Positions 9,109-18,029 of a DNA stretch of 64,000 nucleotides are shown here, in pieces. Made by a program: the position numbers and the translations under genes. A model generated the notes under the pieces. That model was not told the DNA's origin and made no database searches. It was given only the letters and a program-made list of their open reading frames with translations. Position 1 is the first letter of the stretch. Every line of letters begins with the position of its first letter. The DNA is from Aurantiochytrium sp. KH105 (Eukaryota; Sar; Bigyra; Thraustochytrida; Thraustochytriidae): NCBI GenBank assembly GCA_003116975.1, contig BGKB01000162.1, positions 1-64,000 on the forward strand, written 5' to 3'.

Positions 9109-9768
9109 TTGCTGTCTTGTCTCAGACTCACCGTCCGGCTCGTATGCAGCAGTTAGGGTCTTGTTCTCCTTCTTCCGTGTCGTCGTCGTTGTCGTAGGTC
9201 GCCGTCTACGTCAACAAGCCCCCCTGGCCGCCTGCCACCGCTAACCAGGAGTTTTGATTCTGTCTGCAGCTGGTGCTCCCACGAACGAAGATCCTCACCA
9301 TAGAAAAACGTCGACGGTGCTTTTGTCGAGGAAATGTGCCGAGATGTCCTCACACGCTGACCTGACAGTGAGCAATGAAGCTGACGAGCGGCCGGCTGCA
9401 GTCCGGATGAGAGAGTTCTTCGCGACAGCGTTGGCAACGACGCGCATGAGGGACAGACATTGCAGCTGAAAAAGAGGAACAACGAAAACTTAGTCTGCCA
9501 AGGTACAGAGGGCCTTGATGACATTGACGGAGGATTGAACGCGAAATTTGCCCGAGGTCCCTGGAAAACTCGCGAAACGCAAAAGATCAATGAGTTGCGA
9601 TGCGATACGACGTGATGCAGGGCGAGGCGACGCGTCGCGACGAGCTGGAAAATGAAGAAGGGAGGTCAAGGTTTCTGAATTTCCACCTGCATCGTTCGTG
9701 CCCGGCCTGAGCCCGCGACAAACTAGTAGTAGCCTTTACCTACGTGTAAAAGAATTAAAATGGGTGTT
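9109..9768. other. intergenic between two minus-strand genes
   Basis: This 660 bp lies upstream of the copper ATPase and downstream of the CNB-carrier gene. It contains a TCGTCGTTGTCG patch just before the ATPase start, probably 5' UTR. No supported gene is seen. Confidence 0.5.
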
Positions 9769-11310
9769 TTAGGAACTGCTCGGTGTACGCGATACCGATA
9801 CTTTGACATTGATGTGCGAGAGCCAATTAATGGTTGTGTTGATAATGAGAAAGGAGCCGGCAATCTGCGTGGTGCGGATGAGCGCTCCCTTTGGCAGCAA
9901 ACAGGTGAAGGCGGGGACCATGATGGATCGGAGGGCCTGGCGAGCAGGCGAAGAGGTCCTCGACTTGCGAGGAATTGGCATAAATTCCCTGTCGAACCAC
10001 TTGTTCCATGGGGTCTGCAACTCTCTAAAAAGTTGGCCATACGACTTTTGCGGCGTCATGAGCTTGAGCGTCGACAGATTGTGAGGGATGTGGCTGAGGT
10101 AGCCGGCCACAACGCCCGCCAAAAGGCTGCCACCAAGATTGCGCATGTTCTGAGAATCAAAGATCTCCATGCGCTCCTCGAAAAAGTCAGAGAGCTGATT
10201 GATGCCGACGCCAAAGAGAACTTCGCGGGCAGCGCGCGGCACAAGACCTCGCGTCCAACGCGAATGGAGAGGCTCTGGGTTGACATGCCCGGCGTTGCAG
10301 GCCTCGAGAATTGAGCTAATGGGCGTCATGACCACGCCGGGCAAAAGCGCGAGACCAAGACCCACGAGCTCCGGATTGTCGTACTCGGAAACGTGGACGC
10401 GGCTGTCGAGCACATGGCGCAAGCCCTTGAAACCGTTAATGTAGAGGACGCGAACAGGGAGCTGAACGTGCATGTTGGGAAAGAGGGCGCCCCGCGGAGA
10501 ACCAGTGAGTTTAGCGTTGAGGACGGCATTGAGACCCGAGCGGTAAAAGGACTCGAGGGCTGCCGCGCAGGACACGGCGAACCAGGGGAGCGGCTCCGCA
10601 GGCATCGCCTTTCCGCTTTGGAGAAAAAGGGGCGTGCGCTTGAGCTTGGTGTGCGCGCGGACTTCTTTACAGAGCGAGAAGACGCACTCTTGCGCAAACT
10701 CGGGCGACTCCTCGAGAAGCTCGCGAAAGACCTCGCTCGAAAGCCGGAAGCAGGCGCCGTCCGTGAGCGCGCGCACCGTGGAAAAGGCCTTCTCCTCACG
10801 AATAACGTGGAGCATGCCAATTGTGGCGGAGCTGCCAGAGGACCCAAGGGTTGCCATTTGATGAAGCTGATCGTCAATAAGGCGCAAACGTGCCACAGTG
10901 CCATCAACAATGATGATTGCCGAGGTTTGAGGTTCGCCCTGGATCATGAGCACGTCGCCCTTGCTGAAGGTCTCAAGTTCCATCGAGTTGGCCAGACTCA
11001 AGCGCGACTGCTCGGAGCAGTACCTGAACATGGTGGATCGCCGCAAGTTTTCCATGAGTTTCGCCTCGTATTTCTTGCCGCCGAAAGAGTCGCTCACCCA
11101 GCGCACGATGGATCCTAGTTTGCCGGAGAGGCTCTTTTGCGCCGTGCTGCCGCCGCCGCTGGTGCCGCCGCTGGTGCCGCCGCTGGTCGTGGGCAGGGGC
11201 TTCATCGTGACTTCTTTGACCTCGTCGTCCACCACGACGCGTCGTTCGTCGGGCATCACCTCGATGAGTCCGGACGCCGCGCCGGACTTGGCCGTGCTCT
11301 GGTTCGCCAT
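9769..11310 (-). CDS. cyclic-nucleotide-binding-like domain fused to mitochondrial-carrier-like domain
   Basis: The protein has 513 residues. After a low-complexity N-terminus with TSGG repeats (about 40-57), residues 85-205 form a CNB-like beta-roll: FSKGDVLMIQGEPQTSAIII, later ATIGMLHVIREEKAFSTVRA and CFRLSSEVFRELLEESPEF. The usual FGE...PR-A phosphate cassette is not conserved, so cyclic nucleotide binding is doubtful. Residues 230-440 resemble an SLC25 carrier. Weak carrier repeats are visible, with GLVPRAAREVLFGVGINQLSDF and GGSLLAGVVAGYLSHIPHN in place of the P-x-D-x-x-K-x-x-Q form. The C-terminus has another short hydrophobic stretch. I infer an organelle-membrane protein with a regulatory CNB fold. 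The neighbouring genes give no hint of function. Both domain calls rest on pattern reading; the fusion lies in one uninterrupted frame. Confidence 0.6.
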   Translation of the reverse strand: MANQSTAKSGAASGLIEVMPDERRVVVDDEVKEVTMKPLPTTSGGTSGGTSGGGSTAQKSLSGKLGSIVRWVSDSFGGKKYEAKLMENLRRSTMFRYCSEQSRLSLANSMELETFSKGDVLMIQGEPQTSAIIIVDGTVARLRLIDDQLHQMATLGSSGSSATIGMLHVIREEKAFSTVRALTDGACFRLSSEVFRELLEESPEFAQECVFSLCKEVRAHTKLKRTPLFLQSGKAMPAEPLPWFAVSCAAALESFYRSGLNAVLNAKLTGSPRGALFPNMHVQLPVRVLYINGFKGLRHVLDSRVHVSEYDNPELVGLGLALLPGVVMTPISSILEACNAGHVNPEPLHSRWTRGLVPRAAREVLFGVGINQLSDFFEERMEIFDSQNMRNLGGSLLAGVVAGYLSHIPHNLSTLKLMTPQKSYGQLFRELQTPWNKWFDREFMPIPRKSRTSSPARQALRSIMVPAFTCLLPKGALIRTTQIAGSFLIINTTINWLSHINVKVSVSRTPSSS

Positions 11311-12086
11311 GGCTGCGCGCGTCGTCTGCCCGCCCGCTGCCTCGCTGCCTCTGCCTTGCCGGTCGGTGTCCGGGCCTGGTCAGCTCGCGAGCTCGCCTGC
11401 TGCAGCGTGCTCGTCGCCTCGCTCGCGGCTTGGCCGGCCGCGTGGCCTTGCCAGCGGCGGCAGGCGAGGCGGGTCTGGAGGCCGCTCGGGGCCAGGCCGC
11501 CCGGCGCCCGCTCGAGCTCGCGCCGCCCTCGCGCCCGCCCTGGAGGCCCTCGGTGCGCGTCGCGTGCGTGCGTCGCCGCGCAGGATCGAGGTTTGGGCGC
11601 CGCGTTGTGCCCGGCCCTTTGGCGGCCTGTGTGCGGCGCAAGCGGGGCAGCAGGCGCCCGATGCGGGGCGCTCGGCGCGGCTCACGGCAGCGGCCAGCCA
11701 CGAGCCAAGCCATGCGACGAGCCCATGCGAAAGGTGGCTGGGCTGAGCTGAGCCGACCCTGCCTGGTTGCCTGGCGGATGCTCGAGCTCGCGGCCGTGAG
11801 GAAAGGAATGAGCTGTTGAATGAGCTGTTGCGATGACGACGGCCGGATCGCACGTGAGAGGGGGGGAAATCTCGCCTGGTCCGGCCTAGTCCGTCCCACG
11901 CGAGGCGAGGCGAGGCGAGGCGAGGCGAGATGGGACAGAGACATTAGCGAATGCAAGGGGTGGAAAAGGGAAGAGGTCACGGTTGGCCGACATAGCTTGG
12001 CCTGAAAGATGTTTGGGTTGCAATGAATGTAGTACTATGCACAATAATAATCATGAAGCGAGTTGAGAGACTCTTTATGTCATTCA
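11311..12086. other. intergenic: GC-rich leader of the CNB-carrier gene
   Basis: This 776 bp separates the start of the CNB-carrier gene from the stop of the next minus-strand gene. It is highly GC-rich to about 11750 and carries a GCGAG pentanucleotide array at 11900-11929. Long minus-strand frames here are Arg/Ala/Pro-rich and not protein-like. Confidence 0.5.
11900..11929. repeat. (GCGAG)n tandem repeat
   Basis: About six perfect copies of a five-base unit lie upstream of a coding start. Confidence 0.9.
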
Positions 12087-13193
12087 TCATGCTGTTGACG
12101 ACAGTCCCGAGGAATCATCGACACCAGAAGTGGCGGACTCGGCTTGGCCGGAGGACACACGGCCGTGCTGAAAGTAGGCCACGGGCTCGAGAAAGCCTCG
12201 GAACATCTTCCCGTCTGCAGTCCAGCGCGCTCCATATCCTTCCGCACAGCGGATTTCCGCAACAGCGAGGGCTGTCTGCTTGTCGCCCGCAGGAAGCACG
12301 TGCACGTTGACCCAAGACGCATCGCGAAGAATGTAAAGCAATCGTGCTCGTGCCCGGGCATTTTTGGCGGCATCGTTGCCATTGGCACCGCCCCACCAGT
12401 CTGCGGCGCCTCGCGTGCAATGCTTGGCAAGAGCCCGACCACCGACAGAAAGAGGCTTGCCCTCACGATTCGGCTTCTCAAAGGCCGACAGCAGCAGATT
12501 CACGGCAGGACAAAGCACAGGAAGCGTTCCAATGGTCATGCGATGGCCGAGCAGCTGCAGCACGCCACCAACGCCCAGCGCTTGAATGAGCGCATCTACA
12601 CTTTTATCCACGTTTGTGCTGCATTGCGTTTGCGAGGTTTCACTTGCGCAGACCGTCTTGAGCGCTTGCCACGCTGCAATAATCGACGCGCACGCAAGAG
12701 GTCGCTCCGCGAGGTCTTTTTCGACCTCAACGACCCCTGGGACTGTCATGGAGAAAGCTGGTCGTGACGGAGGGCTTTGCGAAGACTCCCATGCGTCAAG
12801 GCAGTTCATGAGGCAGTCCAAGGCGGGCTTCTGGGCCCAGGGCCCAAAGTCGCCAAGGTCTTCTTCTGGTCCGCTCGAATCCTTTTCTTCGCTACTCGCG
12901 GCGCCATTTGCGTCTTGCGTTTGCTTCACATGGCACAGAGGCTCTCCATCATCACGTGCGTCGCTGTATTTTGTTTCTCCTGGTGCAAGTAGTGCCGCGC
13001 ACAAGGCGAGCGGGAGCTCGTACGTCGCGGCCTCATCGCGTAGATGGTCGTTCTCTGCCGCCTCAGGTTTCCAGCTCAGGTTCGCAGAGGCTGTCGCGCT
13101 CGCGTCGAACTCGTGCTCTTGCAGGAGACGCTGGAGGCGGGCGCGCACCGCTGCTGTTGCCGCTGCTGCTGCTGCTGCTGATGACGACGCCAT
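12087..13193 (-). CDS. conserved hypothetical protein with GYGARW...FRGFLEP C-terminal motif
   Basis: The protein has 368 residues. It starts with an Ala-rich segment, followed by a helical N-terminal half (RARLQRLLQEHEF, LPLALCAALL) and an acidic Ser/Glu linker near 95-115. A second helical block contains LIQALGVGGVLQLLGHRM, which may be HEAT/armadillo-like. The C-terminal 120 residues look most conserved: LSVGGRALAKHCTRGAADWW, then LRDASWVNVHVLP and IRCAEGYGARW followed by GKMFRGFLEPV. I recall similar GYGARW...GFLEP endings in uncharacterised plant and protist proteins but cannot name the family. No signal peptide or membrane helix is seen. Function is unknown. The gene is divergent from the oxygenase-like gene. 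Confidence 0.65.
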   Translation of the reverse strand: MASSSAAAAAAATAAVRARLQRLLQEHEFDASATASANLSWKPEAAENDHLRDEAATYELPLALCAALLAPGETKYSDARDDGEPLCHVKQTQDANGAASSEEKDSSGPEEDLGDFGPWAQKPALDCLMNCLDAWESSQSPPSRPAFSMTVPGVVEVEKDLAERPLACASIIAAWQALKTVCASETSQTQCSTNVDKSVDALIQALGVGGVLQLLGHRMTIGTLPVLCPAVNLLLSAFEKPNREGKPLSVGGRALAKHCTRGAADWWGGANGNDAAKNARARARLLYILRDASWVNVHVLPAGDKQTALAVAEIRCAEGYGARWTADGKMFRGFLEPVAYFQHGRVSSGQAESATSGVDDSSGLSSTA

Positions 13194-13871
13194 TGTCCGT
13201 GGTCGCTCGCTCGCTGCGATCGATCAATCGCATACGGGAAATGCTGGCTGGCACTGCACTCACAGTCAGTTTGCCTTGCCCATGTTTGTCTTTGAACGTT
13301 CCGTGCACGTGCAGCGGCCGCAACGCCCACCATCAGTCAAGACATCAATCACATCCTTGTTTGTCTAGAAAGCCTGCCTGGCGGTCGAAAGAGACGACGG
13401 TCGCGCCCGAAAAGCGGTCAGAATGGCCGGCCAGCCATTGGGAGGATAGGTCTCGATAGATTGGCGGCCCATGAACGATTGACTGTGAATGATGTGACTT
13501 GCCAAAGCAGCCAATCCTCCATACCGCTTCTGACAATGAGACCCTTCACGGCAAAGCGATCGCGACCGGCCTGTTGCTGGGCCTCCCAGCAGCGGAAGCG
13601 ATTTGCATTTGCTCGCGATGACTCGACATTCTCGCAAAAGGTGGCACAGTAGTATACCGCCGCTTGTAGTATGAATAGGCCTTTCTTTCGCACACACCCC
13701 GTCCGCGCGGTGATTTGGTCCGGAAAAGCCCCCTAGAGGATGGCAAATCCGCCGGGGTAGTACTGCTAGTACTGCTTCCGGAGTCCCAGACGCGCTTGCG
13801 CCCGACCCTTGAGTCAGTCAAGGATTGCGCGCGAGAGCGAGGCAAACCTGGAAAGCAACTAGCGGGAGAGC
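13194..13871. promoter_or_regulatory. divergent intergenic region
   Basis: This 678 bp lies between divergent starts at 13193 (minus) and 13872 (plus), so it should hold both promoters. On the minus strand a donor-like ACT/GTGAGT near 13258 and an acceptor-like GATCGCAG near 13218 could mark a small 5' UTR intron. No gene is supported. Confidence 0.4.
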
Positions 13872-15233
13872 ATGTCCGCGGCACTGGACGAAAGCGAGCG
13901 CGCGCGCACGAGCAGGTCAACGATGCAGAGATGGGGTCTTCGGACGGCCGCCGCCGCCGTGACGGCCGTCGTCGCGCACCTCGTCTTGCACTATATGGTG
14001 CGTACGCCGATCCCAAGCCACATGCAGAACCAGGCAGCAGTCTTTGTACCGGAGCTGGTGAATCGCGAGACGCAAAGCGCGCTTTTAGACCTTCTCAAAA
14101 CCAAAGGAGTGATCCCGTCCAATAGGGCAGACACCAAGTTCTACGAGGTCAAGCACGAGCATATTGGCGAGGCCCAGCCACTTGAAGCAGACGGAACGTG
14201 CGCGCATCGCTACCTTATGCCCAACAAGAACCGCACGCAGTGCATTTTGCCAGGCCGCATCGACGTGGCCCGGGCCTTTGGGCTCACGGGCGGAATTGAC
14301 GGCCTCAAGGAAAATCTTGGCACGCTATTTTCGCGCTTGCAGACATTTGGCATTTACATTTTTGATATCGATGCGCAAGAGCACGCTATTATTCGCTCCC
14401 TCTTTGACTCCAAAGACTTTCTCGACGCTGCCGCGCAGGTGTGCCCTTCGCATAAACAGCATCTCGATCCCTTTCAATTCAATTTTATCGTACAAATCCC
14501 CGGACAAGCAGTCGCTACTCACGTCGATGGCGTGTACTTTTGGGGTGCCTCTCGCTTTGCCTTTCCGCAATGGCTGCTGGCCGTCATGAGCTTTTCGGGG
14601 CTTTTCAAGGACGAATTCGTGGACCAAGTGCAGGTCGTCGGGTACGTGAGCGACTGGGCTCTCGACCCTGTACGCCAGAACCCCAGCAAGTTTGGCGAGT
14701 TTGTCTATTGGCCAAACAAGGACTCCACGTCCGATAAGCGCATGCCACCTCTTCCTCGGAGCGGAAATGCGATTGATGGTAGCAAGTCCATTCATACGAC
14801 GACCGTGTACCGACCCGAAGTGGAGCCTCCATTTATCGACAAGAACAAGCCCAGTAAACTGCAACATAATGCTACAACGGACCGTTGGGATCTGATTGTT
14901 GGCAATGACCTTGTTGCAAGCTATGCAACTGAGGACTTGCGCATTTCGATTGTTTATCGTGCACGTTGTTTCCGTACCAAGACTGACGCTGAACGCTTCC
15001 AAGCCGAGGCACATGATCATTCCCGAATGATGGATCTTGATGACGTGCTTAATCGCCTCGTGGAACGCGGTCAGCAGCTCACATCCACTCCAAGCCCACC
15101 TCTTTCGGATCGTCTTGCGCTCGCAGTTTGGTTGCTCGATACTTATATGCGATATCCGTATCCCTCATCGTCAAGCACATGGTTTCCCTTTAATTATTGC
15201 GGCCTTTTCTCTGCACCCAATTGGCTTTGTTAG
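13872..15233 (+). CDS. membrane-anchored 2OG-Fe(II) oxygenase-like protein
   Basis: The protein has 453 residues. A hydrophobic segment at about 25-42 (AAAAVTAVVAHLVLHYMV) looks like a signal anchor, giving a type II lumenal protein. The core (180-370) contains FNFIVQIPGQAVATHVDGVY, with an H-x-D pair at 217/219, followed by FWGASRFAFPQWLLAVM and SGLF, then a QVQVVGYVSDW strand. IHTTTVY supplies a candidate distal His (about 308) and LRISIVYRARC a late strand. The H-x-D then distal His order fits a double-stranded beta-helix dioxygenase using 2-oxoglutarate and Fe(II). The spacing to the following Arg is longer than usual, so catalytic activity is uncertain. Similar uncharacterised proteins occur in algae and oomycetes, as I recall. 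An alternative start at 13926 would shorten the cytosolic tail. Confidence 0.5.
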   Translation: MSAALDESERARTSRSTMQRWGLRTAAAAVTAVVAHLVLHYMVRTPIPSHMQNQAAVFVPELVNRETQSALLDLLKTKGVIPSNRADTKFYEVKHEHIGEAQPLEADGTCAHRYLMPNKNRTQCILPGRIDVARAFGLTGGIDGLKENLGTLFSRLQTFGIYIFDIDAQEHAIIRSLFDSKDFLDAAAQVCPSHKQHLDPFQFNFIVQIPGQAVATHVDGVYFWGASRFAFPQWLLAVMSFSGLFKDEFVDQVQVVGYVSDWALDPVRQNPSKFGEFVYWPNKDSTSDKRMPPLPRSGNAIDGSKSIHTTTVYRPEVEPPFIDKNKPSKLQHNATTDRWDLIVGNDLVASYATEDLRISIVYRARCFRTKTDAERFQAEAHDHSRMMDLDDVLNRLVERGQQLTSTPSPPLSDRLALAVWLLDTYMRYPYPSSSSTWFPFNYCGLFSAPNWLC

Positions 15234-15653
15234 GACGAGGTGCTTGCTGTCCTACCGAGGTAAAGCAAAAGAAAATATTAATGATGATCTTGTTGTCATG
15301 CTGTCACTTTCGAAGCCTTTTCGTTTTCTTCACAGTCAGTTCTTGGTCCAGCCACCTCGATGTCTCTCCTTGGCCAAGTTCTGGCAAGTCGTTCAAACAA
15401 GAAGCGCCACGATAAATTGTGCTCACTGTTAGCCGTGCGAAGAGAAAGCGACCATTGGCCTAGACTCTGCGAGAGTGGCCACCTCTTTTTTTTTTTTTCC
15501 CGCCGCCAGCCCGCCAAAGACAAACTTCGCTTGCGCACGTGGCGAGAGCGGCGAGGTCACGCGCAAGCGCAGACAGAGACAGCAGACAGCCTGAGGAGCA
15601 AGGAGCAAGCAGCATTGCACGGATCACGTCCGGCAAACAAAGCTGCAACAAGC
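15234..15653. other. intergenic / 5' leader
   Basis: This is 420 bp between two plus-strand genes. A 16-nt T run at 15485-15500 precedes the chosen ATG. The frame of the next gene is open from 15360, but that extension is not protein-like. Confidence 0.4.
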
Positions 15654-16781
15654 ATGGCCAGGACTCGAGGATCCTCGTTGTCGGCAGCCTCGAGGCGCAG
15701 CAACGAGATCCGCGACGACGACCACAACAACAACGAAGGCGCGCAGGGGCGACGCCCAAGGAGGACCAGCAGCAGACGAAATGCAGAGCGGGACGGGGAG
15801 ATACGAGCTCAGTCCGCGGAAAGGCTTTGCTCAAAGACGCCCGAGACTCACAGACGCGAAACAAGAACTACTCGCAACAAGGAGCTAAACGCAAAGGACG
15901 CAATCAAGAAGCCTCCCAAGACCAAGGGCGGGAACGAAACTGACAGTGACGAGAACAAGGCCAAGAATCGGCAATCATCAGGGTCAACAACTTCTGTTTC
16001 CGTGTCCAAGGAGCGCACCTCTCGAGCAAGCACACACTTGTCAACATCGTCAGCGCCTCCTTCAAGACGAATCACGCGATCCTCTGCAGGGACGCCACAC
16101 CAGCCAAGCGGGAGCCGTAAGCGTCGCTCTGCACCTGGGACCAGACTTCCCGAGCCAAATTTGGATAAAAAGACGGCCTCTGTTTCTGCCTCGTCATTCT
16201 CCTCGTCCCCATTGCCATCCTCCTCCTCCTCATCATCACTAGCATCATCAGCATCACCGCTGTCAACAACAATGAGATCTGCACCACAGATGGCCACACG
16301 CCCACTTCGACGCCGACGCACGTCTGCACCTGCGCGACGAGCATCTGCGCCCCCGACTGCAAAAGTAACGGTCCCTTTCAAACCATCCACACCAAGAGAA
16401 AAAAATGACAAGAAACCTGAAGGAAGAAAGCGACGCAGCAGTCAAAGGCTGCAACAGGTGTCCACACCAGCATCGACACCAACACCAGCATCAGCAGCGG
16501 CTGCTGCTGCGGTTTCTCCGCCAGCCACCGACAAAAAAACGAAGATTGCAGAGAGAGCCAAAGACAAGCGTTCGCAGCGGCCCGTAAAGGTACGGTCACG
16601 CAGCAAAGATGCTACTCGCACAAAAACGAGCAAGTCAAAAAAGGAGAAATCTGGCAAAAAAGACGAGGCCACGGACAAGGAAATCGGCTTTCAGCAATTT
16701 ACGCCAGCGCAACAAGAGGAGCTCCTCCGATTACGAAGCTATTTCAAGGACGTGGACACAACGACGCTGCAAATCGCCTGA
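15654..16781 (+). CDS. basic, Ser/Lys/Arg-rich protein with sororin-like C-terminal motif
   Basis: The ORF from the ATG at 15654 (MARTRGSSLSAASRRSNEIR) gives 375 residues. It is almost entirely disordered and basic, rich in Ser, Arg, Lys, Thr and Pro, with a poly-Ser run near 185-205 and an Ala run near 280. This suggests a nuclear or chromatin-associated protein. Only the last 30 residues look ordered: QQFTPAQQEELLRLRSYFKD then VDTTTLQIA. The R-x-YF-x-(D/E)-V-D-x-x-x-L pattern at the very C-terminus resembles the end of sororin-family cohesin protectors, which are otherwise disordered and basic. That match is weak and from memory. Alternatives are a ribosome-biogenesis or microtubule-associated protein. 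The in-frame ATG at 15360 is rejected because the intervening 98 residues contain a poly-Phe run from a T tract. Confidence 0.5.
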   Translation: MARTRGSSLSAASRRSNEIRDDDHNNNEGAQGRRPRRTSSRRNAERDGEIRAQSAERLCSKTPETHRRETRTTRNKELNAKDAIKKPPKTKGGNETDSDENKAKNRQSSGSTTSVSVSKERTSRASTHLSTSSAPPSRRITRSSAGTPHQPSGSRKRRSAPGTRLPEPNLDKKTASVSASSFSSSPLPSSSSSSSLASSASPLSTTMRSAPQMATRPLRRRRTSAPARRASAPPTAKVTVPFKPSTPREKNDKKPEGRKRRSSQRLQQVSTPASTPTPASAAAAAAVSPPATDKKTKIAERAKDKRSQRPVKVRSRSKDATRTKTSKSKKEKSGKKDEATDKEIGFQQFTPAQQEELLRLRSYFKDVDTTTLQIA

Positions 16782-18029
16782 CGATCGGCATGACGTTTGA
16801 TTTTCTACTAAGAGGTCGATTTGCGGTTGCATTGCGCGACGTGAGCTCATGAGTTTCTTCCCTTGCCTTACCTCATTCTCCAGCCGTAAGGCTTACTTGT
16901 AGCCTAAGCGAGATTCAATAATGTGCTTTTTGATGCTACACACTGCTCCCGGCTCGAATGCGGGCAAAAAGGCAGACGATTGGGCCCCATCCATCGGTTT
17001 GCACAACCATTTACTTCCGACTGACTCCGTCCGAGTGAGCTGCTGCGGTGCCCGCCACCCACCGTGATCGCCGGCTGCGGCAGCCAACGTCTCTCTGTGT
17101 AGTTTGGCGCTTGCGCTTTTGGCTGCTGACGAGGAACTCCACATCTGGCTGGTTGGTGCCCGCACATGTCCCACGGGTCTCCCTTTCGTGTGTATGTCGC
17201 GCACGCGAGCAACCCTACACGAGCGCGAGCGAGAGCGAGTTGCGGCGTGACCCGTTCGTGGCGAGGTCGAGCGATCATGCGCAAACTTGCGAGGCCGGGC
17301 CGCCGGCACGTCAACCGTCATTCACGGCCCGTGGGACTCGGTCCCTGGGGAAGTGCAGTGGGGAAATCTATGCCCCAGGCAGCCTGCGTGGACCAATCAT
17401 CGTGGTCATCCGCTCCCCAAGCTGGAGATGGGAAAAAAAGAAACGACCCTCGCTTTCTCACTGCGATTGCCACTCGACGACGGCACTGCAGAGGAGGCGG
17501 TGTGCATCATCATCATCATCGCCCCTCATCCATCATCGATCGTATCGATCGATACTGCTGGCCTAGACTTTTTTGCACGGCGAAAGATTTCGACGGCTGT
17601 GTAACGATAGTGGCCCGCTTTCGCCGCGGCGGGCCGAGCGAGCAGGCCGGCGTCCGCGTCGAGCCACTCCTCCAGCCAGTCAGCGACTCGTGCGCGCCTT
17701 CGGGCACGTGAGTACATACATACATTCATATGTCCGTAGGGCTTGCTTGCGTGCTTGCTGCTTGCACATCTTATGCCTGCTTTCTTGTAGATGATCAAAC
17801 GGTTGCCGTTAGGCTGCGCCTTGCCCGTCCAGTTCTACATTTGCGAGCGAGGATCGTCGCGGCGCGGCGCTGCGCAGCAGGAGAACCTGCGCGCCTGGCT
17901 CGCCGAGCGGGCGAAGACTGGGGCGAATAGGCGCGTCGGGCCAGCGACGGCACCGCGAGTCGCTGCGCGACAGCGGCCGTCGGTGCCGCAGACCATTCCC
18001 CATCAGGTCGAACTGATCGGGCTCCACTC
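16782..18029. other. intergenic, with a possible 5' UTR intron
   Basis: This gene-free 1,248 bp lies between two plus-strand genes. A clear intron signature is present near its end: donor CAC/GTGAGT at 17708 and acceptor TTTCTTGTAG ending at 17790. Reading frames flanking it do not join the downstream ORF, whose frame is stopped at 17928-17930. It is best read as a non-coding leader intron of the ASH-domain gene. A CATCAT repeat lies near 17508-17535. Confidence 0.4.
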
